Shown here: piece after piece, positions 1 through 6,812 of the stretch
Layout: every line of letters starts with the position of its first letter
How positions within the stretch are numbered: the first letter of the stretch is position 1
Source of the DNA: Candidatus Latescibacterota bacterium
GTDB taxonomy: Bacteria > Latescibacterota > UBA2968 > UBA8231
Reading direction: 5' to 3'
Assembly (NCBI GenBank): GCA_022826515.1
Contig: JAJDUT010000015.1
Coordinates: 1 to 15,305 of the forward strand
DNA: 15,305 nucleotides
Made by a program: the position numbers and the translations under genes
Notes under the pieces: model-generated
Database searches by the model: none
Told to the model about the DNA's origin: nothing
Seen by the model: only the letters and a program-made list of their open reading frames with translations

Positions 1-3000
1 GCACTCGGCCTCGTCCGGCATCGTAATCTTGGCCGGCGATGGCTTCCATCGAAGTGGTAGCCCACTCGACGACCACCGTATCGGCTAGGGCCTCCGGCAG
101 GCGCACGACGAACCGGGCAATGCCGCCTTCGATGATGGTGACATCGTTGAGCGATACGTCCGGTGGTGGGGGCTGGGGGCCGGGGGGCGTGGGCTGATTG
201 CTACTGCCGCTGCCGTCTTGTTTGGGGCTGTCCTGTTTGGGGCTGTCTTGCTTGGGGCTGTCTTGCTCGGGGCTGTCTTGCTTGGGGCTGTCTTGCTTGG
301 GGCTGTCTTGCTTGGGGTCGTCATTGTCGTTGACGGCCACCGTGGCCAAGCTGTTGGTGTTGGACGATGAGTATCCGTCGCCATTGCGGATCCCCACTGT
401 GATGGAGCCGTGGGCTTCGTCGGTGTTGTCGTCTTGGGTGCTAACGGTCAAGCTGGCGGTGCCGCCGCTGCCAAGAGTTACCTGCCGCGCACCAGTTTCG
501 CCGCTTTCGGCAAAGCTGCCGGTTTGAGCAACGTTCACGTTGACGGTGATGGGAGTCGCCGGTTTGGGCGTGGCGCTGAGGGTGAAGATGGCGACGCCGC
601 CCTCGGTGATGGTGCCACCGCCGGCGATGCTGACCACCGGCGTTTGCGGCGTCGGATCGTCGTCGTCGGCGACGTTGACGGTGGCGGAGCCGTTGGTGCT
701 CGACGGCGAGTATCCGTTGCCGTTGCGGACCGTCGCGGTGATGGTACCGGGGGCCTCATCCGCGTTGTCGTCTTGGGTGCTAACGGTCAAGCTGGCGGAG
801 CCGCCGCTGCCGAGGGGCACCTGTCGCGTGCCGGTCTGTCCGCCGGATGCAAAATTGCCGGTTTGCGCGATGTTCACGGTGACGGTGATAGGAGTCGCCG
901 GTTTGGGGGTGGCGCTGAGGGTGAAGACGGCGACGCCGCCCTCGGTGATGGTGCTACTGCCGTCAATGCTGACCACCGGCGTCGGCGGCTCGTCGTTGTC
1001 GTTTACGGTGACGGTGGCGGAGCCGTGGGTGCCCGACGGCGAATATCCGTTGCCGTTGTCGATCGTCGCGGTGATGGTGCCACTGGGCTCGTCGGTGTTG
1101 TCGTTGACGGTGGCGACGGTGAGGCTGGCGGTGCCGCTGGTGCCGAGGGTCACCTGTCGCGTGCCGGTTTGGCCGTTGGCGGCAAAGTCGCCGGTTTGGA
1201 TGACGTTCACCTCGACGGTGATGGAGGCCGCCGGTTTGGGGGTGGCACTGAGGGTGAACGTGGCGTTGCCGCCCTCGGTGATGGTGCTACCGCCGGCGAT
1301 GCTGACCACCGGCGTTTGTGGCGGCGGCTCGTCGTTGTCGTTGACGCTCACGGTGGCGGAGCCGTGGGTGCTCGACGGCGAGTATTTGTTGCCGTTGCTG
1401 ACTGTCGCGGTGATGGAGCCACTGGCCTCGTCGTTGTTGTCGTTGACGGTGGCGACGGTGAGGCTGGCGGAGCCGCTGGTGCCGAGGGTTACTTGGCGCG
1501 TGCCGGTCTGTCCGCTGGCGGCAAAGTCACCGGTTTGGATGATGTTCACGTTGACGGTGATGCTGGCTATCGGTTTGGGTGTGGCGGTGAGGGTGAACGT
1601 GGCGTTGCCGCCCTCGGTGATGGTGCTACCGCCGGCAATACTGACCACCGGCGTCGGCGGCTCGTCGTTGTCGTTGACGTTGACGGTGGCCGTGTTGGTA
1701 GTGGCTGGCACGTAGTTGCTGCCGGTATTGACCCGAGCGGTGATGGAGCCATTGGGTTCGTCGGTGTTGTCGTCTTGGGTGGCAACCGTCAAGCTGGCCG
1801 AGCCGCCGGTGCCGATGGTCACCTGTTTGGTGCCGGTTTGGCCGCTGGCGGCAAAGCTGCCGGTTTGAGTGACGTTCACGTTGACGGTGATGCTGGCTGG
1901 GGGTTTGGGCGACGCGCTGAGGGTGAAGACGGCGACACCGCCTTCGGTGATGGTGCCGCCGCTGGCGATGCTGACCACCGGCGTCGGCGGCGGTTCGTCG
2001 TCGTCGTTGACGTTGACGGTGGCCGTGTTGTTCGTGGCTGGTACGTAGTTGCTGCCGGTGTTGACCCGTGCGGTGATGGAGCCATTAGCCTCGTCGTTGT
2101 TGTCGTTGACGGTGGTGACCGTGAGGCTGGCGGAGCCGCCGGTGCCGATGGTCACCTGTTTGGTGCCGGTCTGTCCGCTGGTGGCAAAGCTGCCGGTTTG
2201 GGTGACGCTGACGTTGACGGTGATGCTGGCCGGGGGTTTGGGCGATGCGCTGAGGGTGAAGACGGCGACGCCACCTTCGGTGATGGCGCTGCCGCCAGCG
2301 ATACTGACCACCGGCGTCGGTGGCTCGTCGTCGTCGGTGATGGTTAGAGTATGCGTGTTGGCGCTGCCGACTGTGTAGCCGCTGCCATCGGTCAGCGTCA
2401 GCACCACCGTCTCGCTGCTTTCGTCGGCGCTGTCGTCGGTAATCGACACTGGAATGTTCACCGAACTCGCGCCCGACGATACCGAGACCGTGGTGCTGGC
2501 GCTGTAGTCGCTGCCCCGCGTGGCCGTGCCCGACAGCGTGTATTTGACCGTCAGCGCCGCCGAGGCCGCCGCCGACAGGTTCACCTGCACATTGCGCGTG
2601 CCCGACCCTTCACCCGCAGTAGATGACGACGAGGCAAAAGATACCGTTGGATCCGAATTGGGTGGTGGCGGCGGTGGTGGCGGATCAAACGCACCGTCCT
2701 TCCGCCACTGGCGAATTTTTGCTATCAGAGGGTCCCAATTCGGGTTGTTTCTGTACTTGCCTCGTTCATACGGAAGCTGAGCAGGAGCCGGCTCTGGATG
2801 ACTGCTGGCCGACGTGAGGAATTGCGGCCGCGACATCGGCTTACCAGCCACGTGGCCCGTCCATTCTTCTCCGCATCGTATCGTAGCCGAAGCCCAAGGT
2901 GTAGCAGAACCGCTTTCAAACTGAACATACACGGTCCAAACCCTGTCGGCCGAAGCCAGATTCGCCCGATTCGCCGTAGTGACGCTCCTTGCCAACAGGG

Positions 3001-3319
3001 GCTCGGCGTCGTTGGCCAGCTTTCCGTACGCCTCAAAATCGTTCCGATTAAGCCGGAACCCCTTGAACACTCTATTGGGATGCTCCGAATCAACGTACGC
3101 CGGCCAAGTTAGCTGGATCGATTTGTATTCCCAATGAACGGGAGGAGCCGTCTCATGGTCCTCCATGGCCATGAGAAAATAAGGCGCATTCGTTTGTGGA
3201 TTGTTCGTCCAATTACCATTTCTAGGGGAGGAGAATCTCTCGAAATCTGGATCATCGATGCACTTAGCCGCAAAGCTAGGGACACTACTAAAAATGAGGA
3301 ACAACAGCGCGTAAATCAT
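1..3319 (-). CDS. Secreted Calx-beta repeat protein, 3' end outside the window
   Basis: Reading down from the ATG at 3319 the frame stays open to base 1 (1106 codons, no stop), so the C-terminus is missing. The start has a strong AGGAGG eight bases upstream (3328-3333). Residues 1-18 (MIYALLFLIFSSVPSFAA) form a signal peptide, so the product is exported. Residues 19-210 are unrecognised, with two cysteines (C20, C149) and a stretch around 65-148 that is faintly fibronectin-III-like. Eight prolines (213-220) lead to a divergent Calx-beta domain (about 225-335). Six near-identical repeats follow, beginning at residues 338, 449, 559, 672, 783 and 896, each with VSI..GG..ITEGG and ending in a NDNDE-type acidic turn. 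Then come a PKQDS linker (1002-1036), a Pro-rich hinge and the start of another Calx-beta domain with the G.DY motif. Such domains bind Ca2+ in surface and adhesion proteins; a surface or adhesive role is inferred. It is divergent from the ilv-leu operon and has no obvious link to it. Confidence 0.88.
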   Translation of the reverse strand, partial: MIYALLFLIFSSVPSFAAKCIDDPDFERFSSPRNGNWTNNPQTNAPYFLMAMEDHETAPPVHWEYKSIQLTWPAYVDSEHPNRVFKGFRLNRNDFEAYGKLANDAEPLLARSVTTANRANLASADRVWTVYVQFESGSATPWASATIRCGEEWTGHVAGKPMSRPQFLTSASSHPEPAPAQLPYERGKYRNNPNWDPLIAKIRQWRKDGAFDPPPPPPPPNSDPTVSFASSSSTAGEGSGTRNVQVNLSAAASAALTVKYTLSGTATRGSDYSASTTVSVSSGASSVNIPVSITDDSADESSETVVLTLTDGSGYTVGSANTHTLTITDDDEPPTPVVSIAGGSAITEGGVAVFTLSASPKPPASITVNVSVTQTGSFATSGQTGTKQVTIGTGGSASLTVTTVNDNNDEANGSITARVNTGSNYVPATNNTATVNVNDDDEPPPTPVVSIASGGTITEGGVAVFTLSASPKPPASITVNVNVTQTGSFAASGQTGTKQVTIGTGGSASLTVATQDDNTDEPNGSITARVNTGSNYVPATTNTATVNVNDNDEPPTPVVSIAGGSTITEGGNATFTLTATPKPIASITVNVNIIQTGDFAASGQTGTRQVTLGTSGSASLTVATVNDNNDEASGSITATVSNGNKYSPSSTHGSATVSVNDNDEPPPQTPVVSIAGGSTITEGGNATFTLSATPKPAASITVEVNVIQTGDFAANGQTGTRQVTLGTSGTASLTVATVNDNTDEPSGTITATIDNGNGYSPSGTHGSATVTVNDNDEPPTPVVSIDGSSTITEGGVAVFTLSATPKPATPITVTVNIAQTGNFASGGQTGTRQVPLGSGGSASLTVSTQDDNADEAPGTITATVRNGNGYSPSSTNGSATVNVADDDDPTPQTPVVSIAGGGTITEGGVAIFTLSATPKPATPITVNVNVAQTGSFAESGETGARQVTLGSGGTASLTVSTQDDNTDEAHGSITVGIRNGDGYSSSNTNSLATVAVNDNDDPKQDSPKQDSPKQDSPEQDSPKQDSPKQDSPKQDGSGSSNQPTPPGPQPPPPDVSLNDVTIIEGGIARFVVRLPEALADTVVVEWATTSMEAIAGQDYDAGRGRV
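212..316 (-). repeat. 15-bp minisatellite, seven units coding PKQDS
   Basis: Seven back-to-back 15-bp units on the - strand (CCCAAGCAAGACAGC) encode PKQDS; the fourth reads PEQDS and the last PKQDG. It sits between the sixth near-identical repeat and the next Calx-beta domain, followed by a Gly/Ser/Asn and proline-rich stretch. It probably forms a flexible hydrophilic spacer. Because the unit is 15 bp, changes in copy number would keep the reading frame. Confidence 0.9.
319..2308 (-). repeat. Six tandem ~333-bp repeats coding Calx-beta-type domains
   Basis: The codon for V of the VSI motif falls at 2308, 1975, 1645, 1306, 973 and 634, all in one frame, giving unit lengths of 333, 330, 339, 333 and 339 bp. 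Size changes are multiples of three and fall in the Pro/Glu hinge (EPPTP, EPPPTP, EPPPQTP). Every unit has the ITEGG..VFTLSA.PKP block, an N.....QTG.FA..GQTG block and a TDE or NDE turn. Neighbouring units resemble each other closely in DNA, which points to recent duplication or gene conversion. Confidence 0.9.
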
Positions 3320-3464
3320 TGGGGAGTCCTCCTTATTGGGGGATGTTACGTAGCTGCGCCGAACCTGTAGGTGTAGAGGCGGTGTGTAACGTCCGTTCGT
3401 TAGGAATTCAGACCGTACCCATGAGTAACGTTAGTGCTGTAAGGCAATGCGATTTATCGCGCCA

Positions 3465-3495
3465 AGTAGGGGGCGGTTTTCAAACCGCCCCTACT
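3465..3495. repeat. GTAGGGG-CGGTTT palindromic element
   Basis: An almost perfect inverted repeat: AGTAGGGG(G)CGGTTT on the left, AAACCGCCCCTACT on the right, a two-base TC loop, and one extra G in the left arm. No T-run follows on either strand and no gene ends here, so it is not a usual terminator. Short GC-rich hairpins of this look are often dispersed intergenic repeats. Whether this one is repeated elsewhere cannot be seen from the window. Confidence 0.7.
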
Positions 3496-3528
3496 GCGAA
3501 AAAAATGCGGAAAACTAATGTGGGGGTA

Positions 3529-3555
3529 TAAATCGTTGTTTTTTTTAACGATTTA
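3529..3555. repeat. 9-bp perfect inverted repeat with T-rich loop
   Basis: TAAATCGTT at 3529-3537 is exactly mirrored by AACGATTTA at 3547-3555, with the loop GTTTTTTTT between. It could be a hairpin or a dimeric protein-binding site upstream of either divergent gene. No T-tract lies outside the stem, so an intrinsic terminator is unlikely. Confidence 0.55.
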
Positions 3556-3580
3556 CGAAGATATGTGTCGGCAAAACCTC

Positions 3581-3664
3581 GGGGCTGGAAGCAGTTTGAT
3601 AGCGTCGTAGCAGGCTGTGCTAGTGGCAAGGCAAATGTTTGGTCATTTACCATCTTCCAGTCCC
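3581..3664. other. Possible structured RNA or DNA element (three-stem fold)
   Basis: GGGGCTGGAAG (3581-3591) can pair with CTTCCAGTCCC (3654-3664): 11 pairs, one of them G-U on the + strand. The enclosed sequence offers two more hairpins, TAGCA/TGCTA (3608-3612 with 3618-3622) and AAATG/CATTT (3633-3637 with 3644-3648). Together this would be a three-way junction. It lies upstream of the operon promoter, so if transcribed it would belong to another unit. I recognise no known RNA family. The rest of 3320-3794 holds no convincing gene. Confidence 0.3.
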
Positions 3665-3794
3665 TCCGCCGAAGGGCGAAACCGCCGGTTCTGCGTTGAG
3701 GTTATGTAAGGCTATACATTAAAATGGCGTGGATTGTCAAGAAAAATCGACGTTGCATTTTGCGCCGCACTACCTTTGCTTTGCGCCACCTCGC

Positions 3795-3823
3795 TTGACA
3801 TTCCCTCTGGCACGCCATATATT
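3795..3823 (+). promoter_or_regulatory. sigma70-type promoter of the ilv-leu operon
   Basis: TTGACA at 3795-3800 is a perfect -35 box, and TATATT at 3818-3823 follows after exactly 17 bases, one base off the -10 consensus. Transcription would begin near 3830, leaving a leader of about 280 bases before ilvC. That is long enough for the leader peptide and hairpins listed next. The call rests on sequence match and spacing only. Confidence 0.65.
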
Positions 3824-3877
3824 GAAATTTCTATCGCAATTGAAGCTAACTTCTTGGATTACTTAGGGTTAATGACA

Positions 3878-3991
3878 ATGAGCGCGCCGTTCCAGTTCCC
3901 GCGTATTTTCCGCTCGACGCCCGTGTGGGTGCGCCTCCGACTTCTCCTCCTCCTCGACGTACTGCTTATTATTGGCCGACTGGTCAAGTAG
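3878..3991 (+). CDS. Candidate Leu/Val/Ile leader peptide, 37 aa
   Basis: A short ORF lies wholly inside the predicted ilvC leader. Its second half (residues 16-36) reads VWVRLRLLLLLDVLLIIGRL followed by V, so 15 of 21 residues are Leu, Val or Ile, including five leucines in a row (CTT CTC CTC CTC CTC). These are the end products of the operon, as in the ilvL and leuL leader peptides of enterobacteria. The first half (MSAPFQFPRIFRSTP) has no such bias. AGGG at 3865-3868 stands nine bases before this ATG; an ATG at 3872 adds two residues, and the frame is open back to 3734, above the promoter. The expected role is to stall the ribosome when charged branched-chain tRNAs are scarce and so raise expression downstream. 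No hairpin plus T-run terminator is visible after it, so the mechanism may be Rho-dependent or act on ilvC translation. Confidence 0.65.
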   Translation: MSAPFQFPRIFRSTPVWVRLRLLLLLDVLLIIGRLVK

Positions 3992-4056
3992 GCTTCGCTC
4001 CTCGTTCCACTTTTACAGCCCAATTAACGGACGAAGCCGCTGCAAACGCGCCGGCT
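3991..4056 (+). promoter_or_regulatory. Alternative hairpins in the ilvC leader
   Basis: GGCTTCG (3991-3997), starting on the last base of the leader-peptide stop codon, is perfectly complementary to CGAAGCC (4032-4038). The same right arm (AGCCG, 4035-4039) can instead pair with CGGCT (4052-4056). The two stems exclude each other, as expected for an attenuator whose fold depends on ribosome position. A smaller stem TTGGCC/GGTCAA (3972-3977 with 3982-3987) overlaps the end of the peptide. The second stem lacks a T-run. Confidence 0.45.
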
Positions 4057-4100
4057 GTCAGCTAACTATGTCTATCAAACAATCTCAACGCCCTCAGTGA

Positions 4101-4107
4101 AGGAGAA
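4101..4107 (+). promoter_or_regulatory. ilvC ribosome binding site, complementary to leader Leu codons
   Basis: AGGAGAA lies five bases before the ilvC ATG at 4113. It is perfectly complementary over seven bases to TTCTCCT at 3942-3948, inside the leucine codon run of the leader peptide. Such pairing would hide the site unless a ribosome sits on the Leu codons. Confidence 0.5.
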
Positions 4108-4112
4108 TTTTC

Positions 4113-5105
4113 ATGCAGATGTTCTACGACAACGACGCCAATCTCGACCTGCTCTCGGACAAGACCGTGGCCGTCATCGGCTACGGCAGCCAAGGCCACG
4201 CGCATTCGCTCAATTTGGCCGAGAGCGGCGTCAAGGTAGTGGTGGGCTTACGCGCGGGTAGCCAGCGGCGCGCTGAAGCCGAGGCCGAAGGGCTGGAAGT
4301 AGCCGATGTGGCCGAGGCCAGCAAGCGCGGCGACATCGTGGTGATCCTGATCAACGACGAAGTCCAGAAGGCTGTGTACGAAGCCGATATCCGCCCCAAT
4401 CTCGAAGCGGGCAATGCCCTCGCCTTTGCCCACGGGTTTAACATCCACTTTGGGCAGGTAGTGCCGCCGCCGGAGGTCGATGTGTTCATGGTCGCGCCCA
4501 AAGGGCCGGGGCACTTGGTGCGCCGCGTGTACCAGCAGGGAGGTGGCGTGCCGGGCCTGTTGGCCGTGTACCAAGACGCCACCGGCCGAGCGCACGAGAT
4601 CGGCTTGGCTTATGCCAGGGGGATTGGCTGCGGCCGGGCCGGCGTCATTGAGACGACCTTCCGCGAGGAGACAGAGACCGACTTGTTCGGCGAGCAGGTG
4701 GTGCTGTGCGGTGGGTTGACCGAGCTGATCCGCGCGGGGTTTGACACGCTCGTCGAGGCTGGCTACCAGCCCGAGGTCGCTTATTTCGAGTGTCTGCACG
4801 AGGTCAAGCTGATCGTCGATCTGATCTACGAGGGCGGCATCGCCAACATGCGCTCGTCGATTTCGGATACTGCGGAGTTTGGCGACTTGACGCGCGGCCG
4901 CCGGGTGATAACCGAGCAGACGCGGGCGGAAATGAAGCAGATTCTCGCCGACGTGCAGAACGGCCACTTTGCGCGGGAATGGCTGGCCGAAAACCAAGTG
5001 GGCCGCCCGGTGTACAATGCGGTCAAGCGCCGCGATTCCGAGCACTTGATCGAGACCGTTGGCACCCGGCTGCGTGCGATGATGAGTTGGCTGGACGACA
5101 AATAA
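4113..5105 (+). CDS. ilvC: Ketol-acid reductoisomerase
   Basis: 330 aa, the usual length of class I (short) ketol-acid reductoisomerase. It rearranges and reduces 2-acetolactate or 2-aceto-2-hydroxybutyrate to the dihydroxy acids, a step shared by valine, leucine and isoleucine synthesis in the cytoplasm. The Rossmann motif GYGSQG is at 23-28, followed by the cofactor loop LRAGSQRR (46-53). Active-site H107 lies in AFAHGFN, K130 in APKGPGH, and the two Mg2+ sites in [10 protein letters not shown] (D190, E194) and FECLHE (E226, E230). All key residues are present. The ATG at 4113 has the AGGAG site; starting at M3 would also fit the family. It is the first structural gene after the promoter and leader, and 159 bases separate it from leuA. 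Confidence 0.97.
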   Translation: MQMFYDNDANLDLLSDKTVAVIGYGSQGHAHSLNLAESGVKVVVGLRAGSQRRAEAEAEGLEVADVAEASKRGDIVVILINDEVQKAVYEADIRPNLEAGNALAFAHGFNIHFGQVVPPPEVDVFMVAPKGPGHLVRRVYQQGGGVPGLLAVYQDATGRAHEIGLAYARGIGCGRAGVIETTFREETETDLFGEQVVLCGGLTELIRAGFDTLVEAGYQPEVAYFECLHEVKLIVDLIYEGGIANMRSSISDTAEFGDLTRGRRVITEQTRAEMKQILADVQNGHFAREWLAENQVGRPVYNAVKRRDSEHLIETVGTRLRAMMSWLDDK

Positions 5106-5137
5106 CAAATAGAAAACCTTGAGAGGAGGTAAGCGCG

Positions 5138-5272
5138 ATGGAGCCCCTACTTAGCGAGTTGAGTTCCGACCCCGACCTTAGATCGGTAGGCGGTCTCTGC
5201 ACGGCTGGAGGGGACTGTCTGCCGCTTGTATCACTTCATCCGGCCAGCCTAGGAAAAACACATCATGGCTGA
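5138..5272 (+). CDS. Possible 44-aa upstream ORF coupled to leuA
   Basis: Directly after GAGAGGAGGT, the best ribosome binding site in the window, an ATG at 5138 opens a 44-codon frame (begins MEPLLSELSSDPDLRS, ends SLGKTHHG). It stops at TGA 5270-5272, eight bases into leuA in another frame. About a fifth of its residues are leucine, but without a run. leuA itself has only a weak AGGA 10 bases before its ATG, so re-initiation after this ORF could drive leuA. It may be a second regulatory leader. I recognise no homologue, and it could be chance. Confidence 0.4.
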   Translation: MEPLLSELSSDPDLRSVGGLCTAGGDCLPLVSLHPASLGKTHHG

Positions 5273-6800
5273 TGCAAATCGCGTATATATTTTCGACACC
5301 ACGCTGCGGGATGCCGAGCAAACGCCCGGTGCCTCGCTGACGGCTAGAGAGAAGCTGGAAATCGCCCATCAGTTAGCGCGGCTGAAGGTCGATATTATCG
5401 AGGCCGGCTTTCCAGTGTCCTCCAACGAGGACTTTGAGGCCGTGCGCCGCATTGGGCAGGAAGTCGAAGGGCCGGTAATCTGTGGGTTGGCCCGCGCCGT
5501 GCCCAAGGACGTTGAGCGAGCGGGCGCGGCTCTCCAAGGCGCATCTCGGCCGCGGATCCACACCTTTATCGGCACATCGGATATTCAACTCGCGGGCCAA
5601 TTGCGCAAGGACCGGGATGAGGTGCTGAAGATGGCGGTGGAGTCAGTGGAGCAGGCCAAGTCGTACTGTGACGATGTCGAGTTCTCGCCCTTGGACGCCA
5701 CGCGCACGGAGCCTAGCTACCTCTACGAGATCATCGCGGCGACGATCGCGGCGGGGGCGACGACGATCAATATCCCCGACACGGTCGGCTATGCCGTGCC
5801 CGAAGAATTTGGGGAGATGATCGCGCGGATTATCGCCGAAGTGCCGAATAGTGGAGACGCCATCATCAGCGTCCATTGCCACGACGATCTGGGCATGGCG
5901 GTACCCAATACCCTCACAGCGATCAAAAAAGGCGCACGCCAAGCCGAATGCACGATCAACGGCTTGGGAGAGCGGGCCGGCAATACTTCGCTGGAGGAGA
6001 TCGTCATGGCGCTAAAGACGCGCCAGAACTACTTCGGCTTTGATACGGAAGTGGTCACCGAGGAAATCGTCTCCACCAGCCGGCTAGTTAGCCGCTTGAT
6101 GGGCATCGCGGTCCAGCCCAACAAGGCGATCGTCGGTGCCAACGCCTTTGCCCATAGCTCGGGCATCCACCAGGACGGCGTACTCAAGCAGCGCGACACT
6201 TTTGAGATCATGGATCCGAAAGATGTAGGGCTGGAGGCTACCGAGATCGTGCTGACGGCGCGCTCGGGACGCGCGGCGCTGCGCCATCGGCTGGAGGTCT
6301 TGGGCTACGAGTTGAACAAAGAGGAACTGGACAAGGTGTACGAGGACTTCGTCGCGTTGGCCGACAAGAAGAAGGAGGTCTTCGACGAGGACCTGATTGA
6401 AATCGTCGGTGGCTCGGACGAGACGACCGCTTACTACGAGCTCCAGTACCTGCATTCGGTCAGTGGCACTGGCACGGTGCCTTCGGCCACAGTGCGGATG
6501 CGCATTGGCGACGAGATCGTGCAGCAGTCGTCTTGGGGTGCGGGACCGGTGGATGCGGCGTATGCGGCCATTGGCTTGGCCTGCGGCACCGAGGTCCGGC
6601 TCGACGACTACGCCATCCGCGCCATCACCTCCGGCCGACAGGCGTTGGGCGAGGTAACGGTGCATCTGTCGAAAAACGGCGAGCAGGCGCGGGGCCGAGG
6701 CGTTTCAACCGACGTTATCGAGGCGAGTGCGCGGGCGTATGTGGATGCGCTGAACCGCTTGACCGCAAAGAACGCTAAAGAACAGCATCAGACCGTGTAG
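5265..6800 (+). CDS. leuA: 2-isopropylmalate synthase
   Basis: 511 aa, matching the standard LeuA with a C-terminal regulatory domain. It condenses acetyl-CoA with 2-oxoisovalerate, the first step committed to leucine. The TIM barrel (about 5-275) shows the HMG-CoA-lyase-like signature TLRDAEQTPGAS with R15 and D16, SVHCHDDLG with metal ligands H204 and H206, and NGLGERAGNTSLEE. GANAFAHSSGIHQDG (291-305) lies in the linker. The C-terminal LeuA dimer domain (about 385-500) normally binds leucine for feedback inhibition. One oddity is Ala in the signature where most LeuA have Gly (LRDGEQ). The start is weakly served by its own ribosome site and overlaps a short upstream ORF. leuC follows after 12 bases. 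Confidence 0.95.
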   Translation: MADANRVYIFDTTLRDAEQTPGASLTAREKLEIAHQLARLKVDIIEAGFPVSSNEDFEAVRRIGQEVEGPVICGLARAVPKDVERAGAALQGASRPRIHTFIGTSDIQLAGQLRKDRDEVLKMAVESVEQAKSYCDDVEFSPLDATRTEPSYLYEIIAATIAAGATTINIPDTVGYAVPEEFGEMIARIIAEVPNSGDAIISVHCHDDLGMAVPNTLTAIKKGARQAECTINGLGERAGNTSLEEIVMALKTRQNYFGFDTEVVTEEIVSTSRLVSRLMGIAVQPNKAIVGANAFAHSSGIHQDGVLKQRDTFEIMDPKDVGLEATEIVLTARSGRAALRHRLEVLGYELNKEELDKVYEDFVALADKKKEVFDEDLIEIVGGSDETTAYYELQYLHSVSGTGTVPSATVRMRIGDEIVQQSSWGAGPVDAAYAAIGLACGTEVRLDDYAIRAITSGRQALGEVTVHLSKNGEQARGRGVSTDVIEASARAYVDALNRLTAKNAKEQHQTV

Positions 6801-6812
6801 AGGAGATTGGAG

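Noticed and set aside
540..1715. Second + strand frame of 391 codons across the same repeats
   Set aside because: Another shadow of the repeats; its periodicity just mirrors the 333-bp unit.
410..2347. Open + strand frame of 645 codons rich in Gly, Val, Asp and Arg
   Set aside because: It is the exact antisense register of the Calx-beta repeat array. GC-rich Thr, Val, Gly and Asp codons leave no stops on the opposite strand. It lacks a ribosome site and a sensible domain pattern, whereas the - strand reads as known domains with a signal peptide.
3734..3871. N-terminal extension of the leader ORF up to 85 codons
   Set aside because: The extension begins upstream of the predicted promoter and has no good ribosome site. 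Only the portion from 3872 or 3878 lies in the predicted transcript.
3991..4056. Intrinsic terminator in the ilvC leader
   Set aside because: The stems are not followed by a run of T; the only TTTT (4011-4014) lies in the loop of the first stem.
4248..5108. 286-codon - strand frame opposite ilvC
   Set aside because: ilvC is unmistakable on the + strand; the antisense frame has no recognisable domain and reflects codon composition.
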